From: Comamonas odontotermitis
GTDB lineage: Bacteria > Pseudomonadota > Gammaproteobacteria > Burkholderiales > Burkholderiaceae_C
Reading direction: 5' to 3'
Assembly (NCBI RefSeq): GCF_014207855.1
Contig: NZ_JACHKZ010000007.1
Location: 124,001 to 188,000 of the forward strand
DNA: 64,000 bases
A model generated the notes under the pieces. That model was not told the origin of the DNA, searched no databases, and was given only the letters and a program-made list of their open reading frames with translations. A program made the translations under genes and the position numbers. How positions within the stretch are numbered: the first letter of the stretch is position 1; every line of letters begins with the position of its first letter. Shown one piece after another: positions 17,801 through 26,101 of this stretch.

Positions 17801-20800
17801 GGCAGCTACGGCTTCTCGCTGGTCTGCGATACCGGCACCTACACCGGTGCGGTCAGCATTGCGGCCAATGGCGTCTCTGGCAGTGCCACGGTGCAAGTAC
17901 CGCAAGGTGCCCTGTGCTCTGCCTTGAATGAAACCAGCAAGGCAGCGCCGCCAGCCGACCACACCTGGGCTGCGGAAAGCACAACCACGCCAGCGGGTGC
18001 CATTGCTGCAGGTGCGACGGGCAGCATCGTCAACCCGCTCAAGACCAATGCCAAGGTCACTCTGCAAAAGACGGGCCCACGCATTGCGCTGACGGGCGAG
18101 CAGTTCAACTACACGCTGACACTCACCAATACCGGCGAGCTGCCCACGGCAGGGGCCCTGATGGTGCAGGACCTGCTGCCAGAAGGCATGGAGTTCGTGG
18201 CGGCCCAGGGCGACATCTGTACCGGCGCTGCCAGCGACAAACAGACCTTGCTGACCTGTACTGTGCCGGGCCCCTTGACGGAGGCCGGCGGATCCATGCC
18301 TTCGACAACGTTCACCGTGACAGTCAAGGCACCGGCCACGGCGGGAGCATTGATCAATTACGCGGCAACCCATCCCGGCGGTAGCGGCAATCCGCCAAGT
18401 CCGCCCGGCGCTGCCTGTGATGTGGCAACGACCAGCTGTGCCAATTGGGCCACCGAGGTGAACACGCCTGCAGCGCTGACGGTAGAAAAATCTGCGCCTG
18501 CGATCAGTGCAGCCGGTGGCCTCAACCAGTACACGGCAAGCTACCAGCTGACGGTGAGGAACACAGGCGGCTCGGAGGGCAGCTATACGCTCTCGGACAC
18601 CCCTGGCTTTGCCGGCAGCGCCACCTTGACCAGCATCAATGCCCAGTCAGCAGGCGGCGGTGTGCTGGGCGGGGCCTTCCCCATCAACAACCCTGCCAAC
18701 GGAGCGGCGCAGCAGATTGGCGCATCGAGCCTGCCCATCGCTGCCGGGACAACGCACACCTACACGGTCACCATTGACTACACGATGGTGGGGGGCTCGG
18801 CGCTGGCCTGCAGCGGCAGTGCGGGCAATGGTGCCTTCAATACCGCCAGCATTACCGGTACGACGGCTGCAAGCGCCAATGCCTGCGGCGATCTGACGGG
18901 GCAGGCCACGGCTGGCATCACACTCAAGAAAGCGTGGAACAACGGCAAGAGCGGTGATGCGGTGACCCTGGCCATCTCCGGCTCCGGCGTGACCGGTGCG
19001 GTGGGCGGCAGCTCGGCTGTAAGCGGCGCAGTGGTGGATGCCACGGCGACCGCCATCGTTGGCAGCACTGTGGCGATTGCAGAAAGCTGGACGGCAGGCA
19101 ACAGCGCCAACTATGACGTGGCCTACAGCTGCGACAACGGCATTGGTGCGGCAACGAGCTTTACCATGCCCAATGCCGCAGTCACCTGCACGGTAACCAA
19201 CACCCGCAAGAGCGCGCAGCTCAAGCTGGCCAAGCAGTGGATCAACGGCACCAGTGGCGATACGGTCAACATCACGGCCACCTACAACGGCACCACAGCC
19301 TCCATCATCTCGACCGCCGGTAACGCGGACAAGACCGATATCGGCACCAATGCCGCCACCGTGTATGCGGGCGACGTGCTGACGCTGCCCGAAGAAGTGT
19401 TCTCCAACCCTGACAATGCTGCCAAGTACACCAAGACGGTGTCGTGCAGCGCTGGCAGCTTGGCGGGCAAGGACCTGACGGTGCCAGCTGGTGCGCCAGA
19501 GTTGCTGTGTACCTACAAGAACAGCGGCTTGCCGCAGGTCTCGGCCATCAAGGCGGCAGAGCCTGCTGCGCTGATCAAGGGTGCATCCGGCCAGAAATAC
19601 GTGATCACCATGACCGTGGCCGGTGCGCCGACCACGGATGTGATCACCATTGCCGATGCACTGCCCAGCGGCATCAAGCTGGCGGGTGCGCCGACGGTAG
19701 AGGCGGGCACGGGCACGAGCGTGCCCAAGCTGGAGGCTTGCGGCGCCGCAGGTGATACCAGCCTGGGAGCGGATTGCGTACTCAGCGGCACCACGGGTGT
19801 GACGCTGAACCTGGGCACCTACATCATCACGATCCCCATCGACACCAGTGATGCCACCGTGGGAGCGACTGCGGGCAACAACACGGCGCACCTGAGCGGC
19901 GGAGGCGATCGAGCCTGCAAGCTCGATGGCAACCCGCTGGCCTGCAACCCCAGCACGGAAAATGTGCCTGTGAATACGCCTGCGGCACTCCTCGTGGCCA
20001 AGACCAATGGTGTGAACCAGCTGACGGCGGGCACCCAGACTACGTACACCGTCACCATCACCAACACCGGTGGCACGGCGGCAAGCGGGGTGGAATGGCG
20101 CGACGTGGTGGGCAGCGGCCTGCTGGACATCGCCAGCATTGCCCCCGTGGCGGCTTCGGCCGGCTCTGACCTCGGCACCTGCACGGGGCTGGCTTGCACG
20201 GGCATCACGGTGGCGGCCAATGGAGGCTCTGTCAGCTACACAGTGACTGGCACTGTCGGCGCGGCAGCACCTGGGGCGCGGGCCGTGAACACGGCCAACG
20301 TGGTGGGTGGTGGTTGCGTGGCAGGCGCAGGCACCGACCCCAGCACACCGGCAAGCTGCACTGCCACGGACAGCGATCCGATCGAGCCGGTGCCGCCGGT
20401 AGTCGTCGATCCGCCCTTCATCACCAAGGCCGCCGCACAGGGCAGCGATGGGCATGTGAAGTGGAGCATCGTGCTGGACAACCCCAATCCTGCGGCGATG
20501 GTGGTGCAGATGCGCGACCCGATGCCTGAAGGCATGACCTTCGTCAGCGGCAGCGTGAGCTGCGCGGCCAATGGCGCCTCCACGGTGGTGGCGCCGCCTG
20601 CGGGCTGTTACTACGACCAGGCGAACAACCGCCTCGTTGTGGATGCCACGCTGGCACCGGACAACGGAACGGCCACAGGTGCAAACCGGGTTGAAGTGGT
20701 GTTTGAGGCGCAGTTCGTGGCCACTCCCGCCCCTGTCACCAATACGGCGCAGGCCTGTTGGGATACGCAGAACGATTCGGCAGGCATCCATGCCTGCACG

Positions 20801-20953
20801 GCGAGCCTCTCGGCTGCAGCCACCTACACGCCTGGTCCGAAACCGCCTGCCGTGCCTGCGCCCGTGCCGGTGGATTCGCGCACGATGCTGTTGCTGCTGG
20901 CCGTACTGCTGATGCTGGCTGCAGGCTGGCAAAGCAGGAGCGGCAGGCGATAG
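14861..20953 (+). CDS. Very large modular surface protein, DUF11-type repeats with IPTL-CTERM-like tail
   Basis: This 2030-residue protein has a signal peptide with a long n-region (hydrophobic 36-52, likely cut after AQA at 54). The next part (55-255) starts VNPGFEEP, a carbohydrate-binding-like jelly-roll domain. A Calx-beta-like domain (about 257-390) follows, then a chain of Ig-like units: DUF11-type (from 394, 1064, 1205, 1560, 1700), an InlB-B/TGW-type repeat (about 674-756), three DUF5979-like units (757-1063) and two Cna-B-like units opening with LKKAWNNG and LAKQWING (about 1350-1557). The tail PVPVDSR, a 14-residue hydrophobic stretch and RSGRR resembles the IPTL-CTERM sorting signal of this family. 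The protein is presumably displayed at the cell surface as an adhesin or filament. It sits between hisF and hisI, preceded by AT-rich DNA. Confidence 0.85.
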   Translation: MMIIPDPYRSATPPQALSFPVSHFRKPPQVLNWRPWALGGVLAMAFAAAVPAQAQVQRIFVNPGFEEPVLPANCYQTMPSDNVPGWDTTHRAGAVSGTCNLPNLVATGGLIEVWSSSFLGVAARNGSNFVELNANEASRLYQKICLVQGETVNWRFSHRGRSSATVRDVAEVKIGATTSVAQVGTTSTGAMDTPIAYLGTVNTPVPAATNGWRDYSGTFTYAGATGGTNFGFESISSAGGAGSGNFLDNVQLALTPFVDFSKTSYSDLEGDSGSQRGTDLPTFRVNGVVPAGGMTVTVKITGGSAVRGVDYFTGTSSGTSDTFTVNVPAGSYDGASAASLIQLPIYIVGNAVAGASKTINFEIQSSSQYVRSSNDVCGQDASPAVYTIVDDDGPLNVKKTVTSAPVPVAGQPAQFDIGYTVVVTNDTASNRTYALTDTPGFDGDVTINSLQSLTCTRSGGGGTTCGGTPPSSVNGAGPWTLSSSHGLASGRTETYSMVVRFTVKPGKLGADICDGTTGKGLFNSVTATVTGMGAGTSSDAACQNTPTPVWVTLNKSLTGRIAATDQFQIRMSSGGIPAASATTSGAAVPASATTGTQVFQAGKTLQFFEALKANGTGADQLPSAYTSSISCTGSTATAPSGAGTVQGAQLQWPEFNPVAGDNIVCTITNAPITYNVTATANPVGGGVVNGGSANCTPSPVAGGVSSTCQVTSTTPGWSFTGWTGATCSQGQSTNSCTLTPTNADMAVVANFVPLPGTLTVSKTVSGGPSPLPALSFPFSVSCSGGAAPFNASGNVAAGGSAQVTGVPAGSTCSVTEGNKPAVPGYTWGMEQITNPAGAMAPGGSLVASIANALSANPGVLTVSKTVSGGPSPLPALSFPFSVSCTGGTAPAGGFSASGSVSAGGSTSVSNIPVGSTCTVTEGAKPPVTHYTWGAEQVTNPAAPMAAGGTLAASIANSLTRDQVSVTINKTVTGASAAGAPGSYGFSLVCDTGTYTGAVSIAANGVSGSATVQVPQGALCSALNETSKAAPPADHTWAAESTTTPAGAIAAGATGSIVNPLKTNAKVTLQKTGPRIALTGEQFNYTLTLTNTGELPTAGALMVQDLLPEGMEFVAAQGDICTGAASDKQTLLTCTVPGPLTEAGGSMPSTTFTVTVKAPATAGALINYAATHPGGSGNPPSPPGAACDVATTSCANWATEVNTPAALTVEKSAPAISAAGGLNQYTASYQLTVRNTGGSEGSYTLSDTPGFAGSATLTSINAQSAGGGVLGGAFPINNPANGAAQQIGASSLPIAAGTTHTYTVTIDYTMVGGSALACSGSAGNGAFNTASITGTTAASANACGDLTGQATAGITLKKAWNNGKSGDAVTLAISGSGVTGAVGGSSAVSGAVVDATATAIVGSTVAIAESWTAGNSANYDVAYSCDNGIGAATSFTMPNAAVTCTVTNTRKSAQLKLAKQWINGTSGDTVNITATYNGTTASIISTAGNADKTDIGTNAATVYAGDVLTLPEEVFSNPDNAAKYTKTVSCSAGSLAGKDLTVPAGAPELLCTYKNSGLPQVSAIKAAEPAALIKGASGQKYVITMTVAGAPTTDVITIADALPSGIKLAGAPTVEAGTGTSVPKLEACGAAGDTSLGADCVLSGTTGVTLNLGTYIITIPIDTSDATVGATAGNNTAHLSGGGDRACKLDGNPLACNPSTENVPVNTPAALLVAKTNGVNQLTAGTQTTYTVTITNTGGTAASGVEWRDVVGSGLLDIASIAPVAASAGSDLGTCTGLACTGITVAANGGSVSYTVTGTVGAAAPGARAVNTANVVGGGCVAGAGTDPSTPASCTATDSDPIEPVPPVVVDPPFITKAAAQGSDGHVKWSIVLDNPNPAAMVVQMRDPMPEGMTFVSGSVSCAANGASTVVAPPAGCYYDQANNRLVVDATLAPDNGTATGANRVEVVFEAQFVATPAPVTNTAQACWDTQNDSAGIHACTASLSAAATYTPGPKPPAVPAPVPVDSRTMLLLLAVLLMLAAGWQSRSGRR
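17134..17740 (+). repeat. Internal duplication of a 306-bp unit in the surface protein gene
   Basis: Positions 17159-17205 and 17465-17511 are identical over 47 bases, offset by 306 bp (102 codons). The surrounding units (LTVSKTVSGGPSPLPALSFP... in both) are close copies, and a more diverged third unit follows to about 18050. Near-identity at DNA level points to a recent duplication or gene conversion. Confidence 0.85.
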
Positions 20954-20980
20954 GACGCGATAAGCGTAGAACTGGCCTCG

Positions 20981-21012
20981 AAAGGCTGGCGTGCGGAGCG
21001 CCAGCCTTTTTT
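20981..21012 (+). terminator. Rho-independent terminator after the surface protein gene
   Basis: The stem AAAGGCTGGCG / CGCCAGCCTTT with loop TGCGGAG is followed by a T run. Confidence 0.88.
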
Positions 21013-21218
21013 ATTTCTTTTCCTTGTCAGCCCAGAATTGCTGATTGCCATCAAAAATTGGGCTGTCTGCGCTTTGTGGATAGACGATGCAGCTGCTAGA
21101 AGTGTGCAATCTATTGCTGGGTAAGCGCGGCCTGCTCACTTTTTTGCAAAGAAAAATCAATACCCGGGACATCGTTTGGCGGATTCCGGGGGTATCCCAG
21201 ATCGCAGACAATGGCCGC

Positions 21219-21608
21219 ATGACTTGGCTAGACGACATAAAGTGGGATGCGCAGGGTCTGGTGCCCGTCATTGCGCAGGAAAAGGGCTCGGGCGATGTCC
21301 TGATGTTTGCCTGGATGAACCGCGAGGCGCTGCAGAAGACGGCAGAGCTGCAGCGTGCGGTGTACTTCAGCCGATCACGCGGCAAGCTGTGGTTCAAGGG
21401 CGAGGAATCCGGCCACGTGCAGCAGGTGCACGAGATACGCATCGACTGCGACAACGATGTGATCCTGCTGACCGTGACGCAAACCGGGCATGAGCCCGGC
21501 ATCGCCTGCCATACGGGCCGCCACAGCTGCTTCTACAGCGTGCTGCGCGATGGCCAGTGGCAGCCGGTTGATCCGGTCTTGAAAGATCCCGAATCCATCT
21601 ATAAATAA
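21219..21608 (+). CDS. hisI: Phosphoribosyl-AMP cyclohydrolase
   Basis: HisI opens the adenine ring of phosphoribosyl-AMP using zinc and magnesium. The 129-residue product starts [20 protein letters not shown] and has the motifs [36 protein letters not shown] (magnesium aspartates) and [14 protein letters not shown] (zinc cysteines). It is the monofunctional form, with HisE separate. The start at 21219 is chosen because it gives the normal N-terminus; in-frame codons back to 21087 read unlike the family. It lies 265 bases beyond the surface protein and its terminator, so a promoter must lie in 21013-21218. Confidence 0.96.
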   Translation: MTWLDDIKWDAQGLVPVIAQEKGSGDVLMFAWMNREALQKTAELQRAVYFSRSRGKLWFKGEESGHVQQVHEIRIDCDNDVILLTVTQTGHEPGIACHTGRHSCFYSVLRDGQWQPVDPVLKDPESIYK

Positions 21609-21674
21609 GGGCCATGGCCCAAAGCCCTGGCCAGAAGCCTTGGCCATATGGGCAGGGCGAAATACATTGCTGTT

Positions 21675-22079
21675 ATGACCGACAAGAATTCTTCCTCTGC
21701 ACTGCCCGCCACCGATGCGCTGATGCGCCTGGCGGAGGTGCTGGAATCGCGCAAGCCCGCCAATGGCGGCGATCCGGAGTGCAGCTACGTCGCCCGTCTG
21801 CTGCACAAGGGACCGGATGCGTTCCTCAAGAAAGTGGGCGAAGAGGCCACCGAAGTTGTGATGGCGGCCAAGGATGTCGACCACGGCGCGCCCGCTGCCA
21901 AGCTGGTGTACGAAGTGGCCGATCTGTGGTTTCATACCATGGTGGCGCTGGCCCATTACGGCCTCAGCCCGCAGGACGTGGTCAACGAGCTGGTGCGCCG
22001 GGAGGGCCTGAGCGGTCTGGAAGAAAAGGCCATGCGCAAGGTCAAGAGTCGTGAAGCCGAAGAAGGGAGTGTTCCATGA
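21675..22079 (+). CDS. hisE: Phosphoribosyl-ATP pyrophosphatase
   Basis: HisE removes pyrophosphate from phosphoribosyl-ATP, the second step of histidine synthesis. The all-alpha MazG-like fold is indicated by [20 protein letters not shown] followed by [11 protein letters not shown], where the acidic residues hold magnesium, and by [14 protein letters not shown]. The 134-residue protein starts at 21675 (MTDKNSSSA); an upstream in-frame ATG at 21648 would add nine residues. The stop overlaps the next gene by four bases (ATGA), so the following membrane protein is translationally coupled to it. Confidence 0.95.
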   Translation: MTDKNSSSALPATDALMRLAEVLESRKPANGGDPECSYVARLLHKGPDAFLKKVGEEATEVVMAAKDVDHGAPAAKLVYEVADLWFHTMVALAHYGLSPQDVVNELVRREGLSGLEEKAMRKVKSREAEEGSVP

Positions 22080-22465
22080 GCGATGTGATCGAAGTCAAAG
22101 CCGTGGATGCGGCCGAAATGGAAAGCCTGAAAACCTGGGGCTGGGTGAGCTATTTTCTGCACCTGATCGTGGCGGTGGCCGCGGTGGTGCCGAGCGCGCA
22201 GGTCAGCGTGTTCCTGCTCGTCGTTGCCTTGGTGATTGACCTGGTCAAGCGTGGCGATGCCAAGGGCACCTGGCAGGAGAGCCATTTTTCCTGGCGCATC
22301 CGCAGCGTGATCTGGGCGGGCATCCTGTATGTGGTGACTGCACCGCTGTGGATATTCTTTCTGGTGCCGGGCTGGATCGCCTGGACCATCATCTCGATCT
22401 GGTTCCTCTACCGCATCGTGCGCGGCATGGTCGCCATGAACAAGGACCAGGCCATTCATGGCTAA
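22076..22465 (+). CDS. Small membrane protein, DUF4870/Tic20-like
   Basis: The 129-residue product has about three hydrophobic segments (roughly 24-55, 73-92 and 95-115), with [20 protein letters not shown] at the first and [20 protein letters not shown] across the second. This layout fits small bacterial DUF4870-like membrane proteins, whose function is unknown. It overlaps hisE by four bases and its end overlaps the patatin-like gene by eight, so it is one transcript with histidine genes and a lipid hydrolase. No catalytic motif is visible. Confidence 0.75.
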   Translation: MSDVIEVKAVDAAEMESLKTWGWVSYFLHLIVAVAAVVPSAQVSVFLLVVALVIDLVKRGDAKGTWQESHFSWRIRSVIWAGILYVVTAPLWIFFLVPGWIAWTIISIWFLYRIVRGMVAMNKDQAIHG

Positions 22466-23570
22466 CCACATCGAGCCGGCAGACGGCGCGCTGCCCGCTG
22501 GTGGCGCTGAGGCGGACGCACCTGCACCGCAGCGTACGCGGCCCGCCCGGTCCAAGGGTGTTGACGAGAATACGCCGCCCATCAGTCTGGCGCTGCAAGG
22601 CGGCGGCTCGCACGGCGCTTTCACCTGGGGGGTGCTGGATGCCCTGCTGGAAGAGCGCAGCCTGTGGTTTGAAGGTGTCAGCGGCACCAGTGCCGGAGCC
22701 ATGAATGCCGTGGTGATGGCCTACGGCTATGGCCGCGCGGCTGTTGAAATCAAGGACAAGCGCGAAGCCCATGAGGCCGGCTGCGAGGCCGCACGCGCCA
22801 GCCTGCGCCAGTTCTGGGAAGGTGTGGGCACCATGGGCAGCCTGATGGCCGGCGTGCCTGCGGCGGGCAAGGCGATCATGGACATGATGAGCCAGTGGTT
22901 CTCGCCCTACCAGACCAACCCGCTCGACATCAATCCGCTGCGCCGCCTGCTGGAGCGCGTGGTGGATTTTGAATTTCTGCAGCAGGAGCAGGGCAAGAAT
23001 GCGCCGCGCGTTTTTGTCTGCGCTACCAATGTCCGCACCGGCAAGGGCGAAGTCTTCAGCGGCAAGCGGCTCTCGGCAGATGCGGTGATGGCCTCGGCCT
23101 GCCTGCCCATGATGTACAAGGCGGTCGAGATTGGCGACCAGTTCTACTGGGATGGCGGCTACTCCGGCAACCCGCTGCTCTATCCGCTGATCTACCAGAC
23201 GGGCAACAGCGACGTGCTGCTGGTGCAGCTCAACCCGATCGAGTATGACGAGGTGCCCTCCAACGCGCAGGAAATCATGGACCGCATCAACGAGATCACG
23301 TTCAACGCCAGCCTGCTGGCCGAGTTGCGGGCCATGGGCTTTGTGCGCCGACTGCTGGAAGAGGGCAAGCTCGATGCCGAACGCTACAAATACATGCTGA
23401 TGCACCATGTGGATGGCGGCAAGGTGCTCAAGGCCTATGGAGCGTCGAGCAAAAACCGCTCCGACATGGCCTTTGTGCGCGAGTTGATGGAAAAAGGGCG
23501 CGCATCAGGCCAGGCCTGGCTCAAGCACCATCGCGCCGATGTCGGCGTGCGCTCGGGCTTCAAGGTATGA
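22458..23570 (+). CDS. Patatin-like phospholipase
   Basis: Patatin-like enzymes are lipid acyl hydrolases with a Ser-Asp dyad. The 370-residue protein has the oxyanion loop LALQGGGSHGAFTWG (about 43-57), the nucleophile elbow VSGTSAGAMNA (G-x-S-x-G) and the catalytic DGG in YWDGGYSGNPL. The first 35 residues are a disordered, Ala/Pro-rich leader with no clear signal peptide, so it is probably cytoplasmic or membrane-associated. The start overlaps the previous membrane protein gene by eight bases. An effector role is possible for patatins in general but nothing here points to it; the position next to hisE is common in relatives. Confidence 0.9.
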   Translation: MANHIEPADGALPAGGAEADAPAPQRTRPARSKGVDENTPPISLALQGGGSHGAFTWGVLDALLEERSLWFEGVSGTSAGAMNAVVMAYGYGRAAVEIKDKREAHEAGCEAARASLRQFWEGVGTMGSLMAGVPAAGKAIMDMMSQWFSPYQTNPLDINPLRRLLERVVDFEFLQQEQGKNAPRVFVCATNVRTGKGEVFSGKRLSADAVMASACLPMMYKAVEIGDQFYWDGGYSGNPLLYPLIYQTGNSDVLLVQLNPIEYDEVPSNAQEIMDRINEITFNASLLAELRAMGFVRRLLEEGKLDAERYKYMLMHHVDGGKVLKAYGASSKNRSDMAFVRELMEKGRASGQAWLKHHRADVGVRSGFKV

Positions 23571-23619
23571 AGGCACTGTCGCCCCTGCTGCAAGCTACGC
23601 AAGCGGATTGCGCTATGCT

Positions 23620-23665
23620 TGGTATAGCTGCCCGCCTATGATGGCTATACGCTGAAGCCTATTTT
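23620..23665. repeat. Decayed copy of the dispersed intergenic repeat
   Basis: GGTATAGCTGCCCGCCTATG followed by a reversed half (GGCTATACGCTGAAGCC) and TTTATTGATA lies before the HIT gene. Confidence 0.45.
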
Positions 23666-23679
23666 TATTGATAAATCTT

Positions 23680-24036
23680 ATGCACGATCCGAACTGCATT
23701 TTCTGCAAAATCATTGCGGGTGATATCCCGTCCAGCAAAGTGTATGAAGACGAGGACATGCTGGTCTTCAAGGACATTCACCCATCAGCACCCGTGCATC
23801 TGCTGATGGTGCCCAAGCGCCACATCCCGTCGATGGCCCAGGTGAGCGTCGACGATGCCCCCCTCCTGGGCCGCATGATGGTCAAGGCTCCCGAGCTGGC
23901 CAAGGCCAATGGCTGCAACCCATACCCGGAAGGCGGTTTTCGCCTCATGGTGAATACGGGCGAAGAGGGTGGCCAGGAAGTGCACCACCTGCACATCCAC
24001 ATCCTGGGCGGCGCCCGTCCCTGGCGCAAAGGTTGA
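23680..24036 (+). CDS. HIT-family purine nucleoside phosphoramidase (HinT-like)
   Basis: Histidine-triad proteins of the HinT branch hydrolyse adenosine phosphoramidates and acyl-AMPs. The 118-residue product has the start CIFCKIIAGDIPSSKVYED, PVHLLMVPKRHI and the triad VHHLHIHILGG near residue 105. The start at 23680 gives the normal MHDPNCIFCKI; four more codons are available upstream. The order hisE-...-HIT-tatA is the usual one in Burkholderiales, so this gene marks the return to the ancestral arrangement after the insertions. Confidence 0.94.
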   Translation: MHDPNCIFCKIIAGDIPSSKVYEDEDMLVFKDIHPSAPVHLLMVPKRHIPSMAQVSVDDAPLLGRMMVKAPELAKANGCNPYPEGGFRLMVNTGEEGGQEVHHLHIHILGGARPWRKG

Positions 24037-24136
24037 TTCCATCGGTCATTGAGTTAAGACCGCGCTGCGTGACAGTATTACGAAACTTGCAGGCGCCCGG
24101 GGCGTCTAAAATGTTTGCATTCGCAAGGAGAAATTC

Positions 24137-24385
24137 ATGGGTTCCTTTTCTATTTGGCATTGGCTGATCGTTCTGGCCATCGTGGTGCTGGTGTTTGGCA
24201 CCAAAAAGCTCAAGAACATCGGCTCGGACCTGGGCGGCGCTGTCAAAGGCTTCAAGGATGGCATCAAGGACGGCAATGAAAGTGCCGCAGCCCCAGCATC
24301 TACCACTACGGCTCAGCAGCAAGTGGGCCAGACTCCCGTGGCAGACAAGACCACGATCGACGTCGAAGCCAAGAACAAGGGCTGA
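24137..24385 (+). CDS. tatA: Twin-arginine translocase subunit TatA
   Basis: TatA polymerises to form the pore for folded proteins carrying an RR signal. The 82-residue protein shows the short N-terminal helix [20 protein letters not shown], the hinge [14 protein letters not shown] with the conserved FG-x-KK, an amphipathic helix ([14 protein letters not shown]) and an acidic tail. A ribosome-binding site (AAGGAG) precedes the ATG. It begins the tatA-tatB-tatC operon; the petA Rieske precursor in this window is a likely client. Confidence 0.96.
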   Translation: MGSFSIWHWLIVLAIVVLVFGTKKLKNIGSDLGGAVKGFKDGIKDGNESAAAPASTTTAQQQVGQTPVADKTTIDVEAKNKG

Positions 24386-24463
24386 TGCGCTGCATGCCCG
24401 TGACGACCGTGCTGGCCATGCCCGTGCGGTCGCTGTCGCTGGCCTGCCATCGTTGGGACTGGA

Positions 24464-25000
24464 ATGTTTGATCTCGGTATCTCCAAAATGGCCTTGATCG
24501 GTGCGGTAGCACTGATCGTGATCGGCCCCGAAAAACTGCCGCGCGTGGCCCGCACGGTTGGCACCTTGCTGGGCAAGGCGCAGCGCTATGTCAATGACGT
24601 GAAGGCCGAGGTCAACCGCTCGATGGAGCTCGATGAGCTGCGCAAGATGAAGGACAGCGTCGAGTCGGCAGCGCGCGATGTGGAAAGCACGATCCGCACC
24701 AATGCCTCCGATTTCGAGAAAAACCTGAACGACGAGGCGCATGGCGTCAAGGGCGCACTGTCGGGCGAGTCGTCGGCTGGCGAAGACAGCTTCTACACCG
24801 CAGACCCCTATGCCGAGAGCTATGGAAGCACGGCTTCGTCCGTCTCTCCGGTGTACCAGCATCCGCGCAAGAACTGGCGAGTCAAGCGTGGCGCAACTCC
24901 CCAGTGGTACAAGCACCGCGCGGGCGTGCGCACCCACGTGCAATCGGGGGCAGCCCGGGTCGCCCGTTTCCGGCCCAAGTCGCGCGGTCCCAAGGCGTGA
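24464..25000 (+). CDS. tatB: Twin-arginine translocase subunit TatB
   Basis: TatB, with TatC, forms the receptor for twin-arginine signal peptides. The protein has [20 protein letters not shown] as its membrane helix, then [13 protein letters not shown] with the conserved Glu-Lys-Leu-Pro hinge, and a long amphipathic, charged region (about 30-95). The 178-residue length is on the long side, with a basic C-terminal tail ([18 protein letters not shown], ending RPKSRGPKA) that is typical of betaproteobacterial TatB. It lies 78 bases after tatA and 74 before tatC. Confidence 0.95.
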   Translation: MFDLGISKMALIGAVALIVIGPEKLPRVARTVGTLLGKAQRYVNDVKAEVNRSMELDELRKMKDSVESAARDVESTIRTNASDFEKNLNDEAHGVKGALSGESSAGEDSFYTADPYAESYGSTASSVSPVYQHPRKNWRVKRGATPQWYKHRAGVRTHVQSGAARVARFRPKSRGPKA

Positions 25001-25074
25001 TGCGGAAAATGCAGGGCAACGGCTTCGCGTGCGCCCGCAACTGACGGCAGGCACCTGTTCACAAGAATTTTTCC

Positions 25075-25869
25075 ATGTCTGAAACCCCCTCCCAAGAAGA
25101 CGAGCTGGCCGGCACTGAGCAGCCCTTTGTGCAGCACCTGATGGAGCTGCGCAATCGCCTGGTCTACAGCATTGGCGGCATTGTCGTGGCCTTGATCCTG
25201 CTGGCCATCTGGCCTGGCCCCGACGGGTTGATGAACTTCATCGCCCACCCCATCAAGGCGCACATGCCGCCTGACGCCAAGCTGATTGCCGTCGGCGTGT
25301 TCTCTCCGTTCATCGTGCCGCTCAAGGTATTGGGGATGGCGGCAGTACTGCTTGCCTTGCCCTGGATCATGTACCAGCTGTGGGCATTTGTGGCGCCAGG
25401 GCTCTACAGCCATGAAAAGCGCTTTGCACTGCCGCTGATCTTTTTTGGCAGCCTGCTGGCTTACGCGGGCATCGCCTTCGTTCAGTTGTTCGTGCTGGAC
25501 CGCATGTTCGGCTTCATCCAGCATTTCACGCCGTCGAGTGTGGCGGCAACGCCCGATATTGCCTCGTACGTCGAAGCGATTCTGTCGCTGTATCTGGCTT
25601 TCGGCCTGGCGTTTCAAGTGCCGATTGTGGTGATCCTGCTGGTGCGGCTGGGCATTGTGGAAATCGACAAGCTCAAGTCCTTTCGCGGCTACTTCATTGT
25701 GTTGGCCTTCATCATTGCCGCAGTGGTGACGCCACCCGATGTGCTGTCGCAGATTTCGCTGGCCGTGCCCATGTGTATTCTGTATGAGATTGGCATTTGG
25801 GGCGCCACCTGGTTCTCGCGCAACTCGCCCAAGAAAGAAGAAGAGGCGGATTCCAACAGCGCTGCCTGA
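25075..25869 (+). CDS. tatC: Twin-arginine translocase subunit TatC
   Basis: TatC recognises the RR signal peptide. The 264-residue, six-helix protein starts with an acidic cap and then EQPFVQHLMELRNRLVYSIG, the hallmark HLxELRxR segment. The second signature, the periplasmic-to-helix stretch LWAFVAPGLYSHEKRF with the conserved Glu, is also present, as is VVTPPDVLSQ. The stop is followed by a strong bidirectional terminator shared with the protease gene on the other strand. Confidence 0.97.
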   Translation: MSETPSQEDELAGTEQPFVQHLMELRNRLVYSIGGIVVALILLAIWPGPDGLMNFIAHPIKAHMPPDAKLIAVGVFSPFIVPLKVLGMAAVLLALPWIMYQLWAFVAPGLYSHEKRFALPLIFFGSLLAYAGIAFVQLFVLDRMFGFIQHFTPSSVAATPDIASYVEAILSLYLAFGLAFQVPIVVILLVRLGIVEIDKLKSFRGYFIVLAFIIAAVVTPPDVLSQISLAVPMCILYEIGIWGATWFSRNSPKKEEEADSNSAA

Positions 25870-25906
25870 ACGGCTGCAGCAGAACCATGGGCCCGTCTGG
25901 GCCCCG

Positions 25907-25947
25907 AAAAACAAAGCCCCGGCTGCATCAGCGCGGGGCTTTGTTTT
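25907..25947. terminator. Bidirectional rho-independent terminator between tatC and the protease gene
   Basis: The 14-bp arms AAAACAAAGCCCCG and CGGGGCTTTGTTTT pair perfectly, so T runs follow the stem on either strand. Confidence 0.9.
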
Positions 25948-26101
25948 GGCTGCATTTATTGTGATGAACTGGGTACCATGAAAAATGGAGCTGCTGGCGC
26001 CTGTTGATATTCGGATTTAAAAAGATGCGGCCTTGAACCCCGGTACAGGAGTTCGCATCAAGCTATATTTTTGAAGTGATCCCCCAAGGCCAAGGCCCCT
26101 C

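Noticed and set aside
18647..20932. Long antisense frame (761 codons) in the surface protein gene
   Set aside because: High-GC repetitive coding DNA leaves the opposite strand open by codon bias; its translation is His/Arg/Gly-rich and not protein-like.
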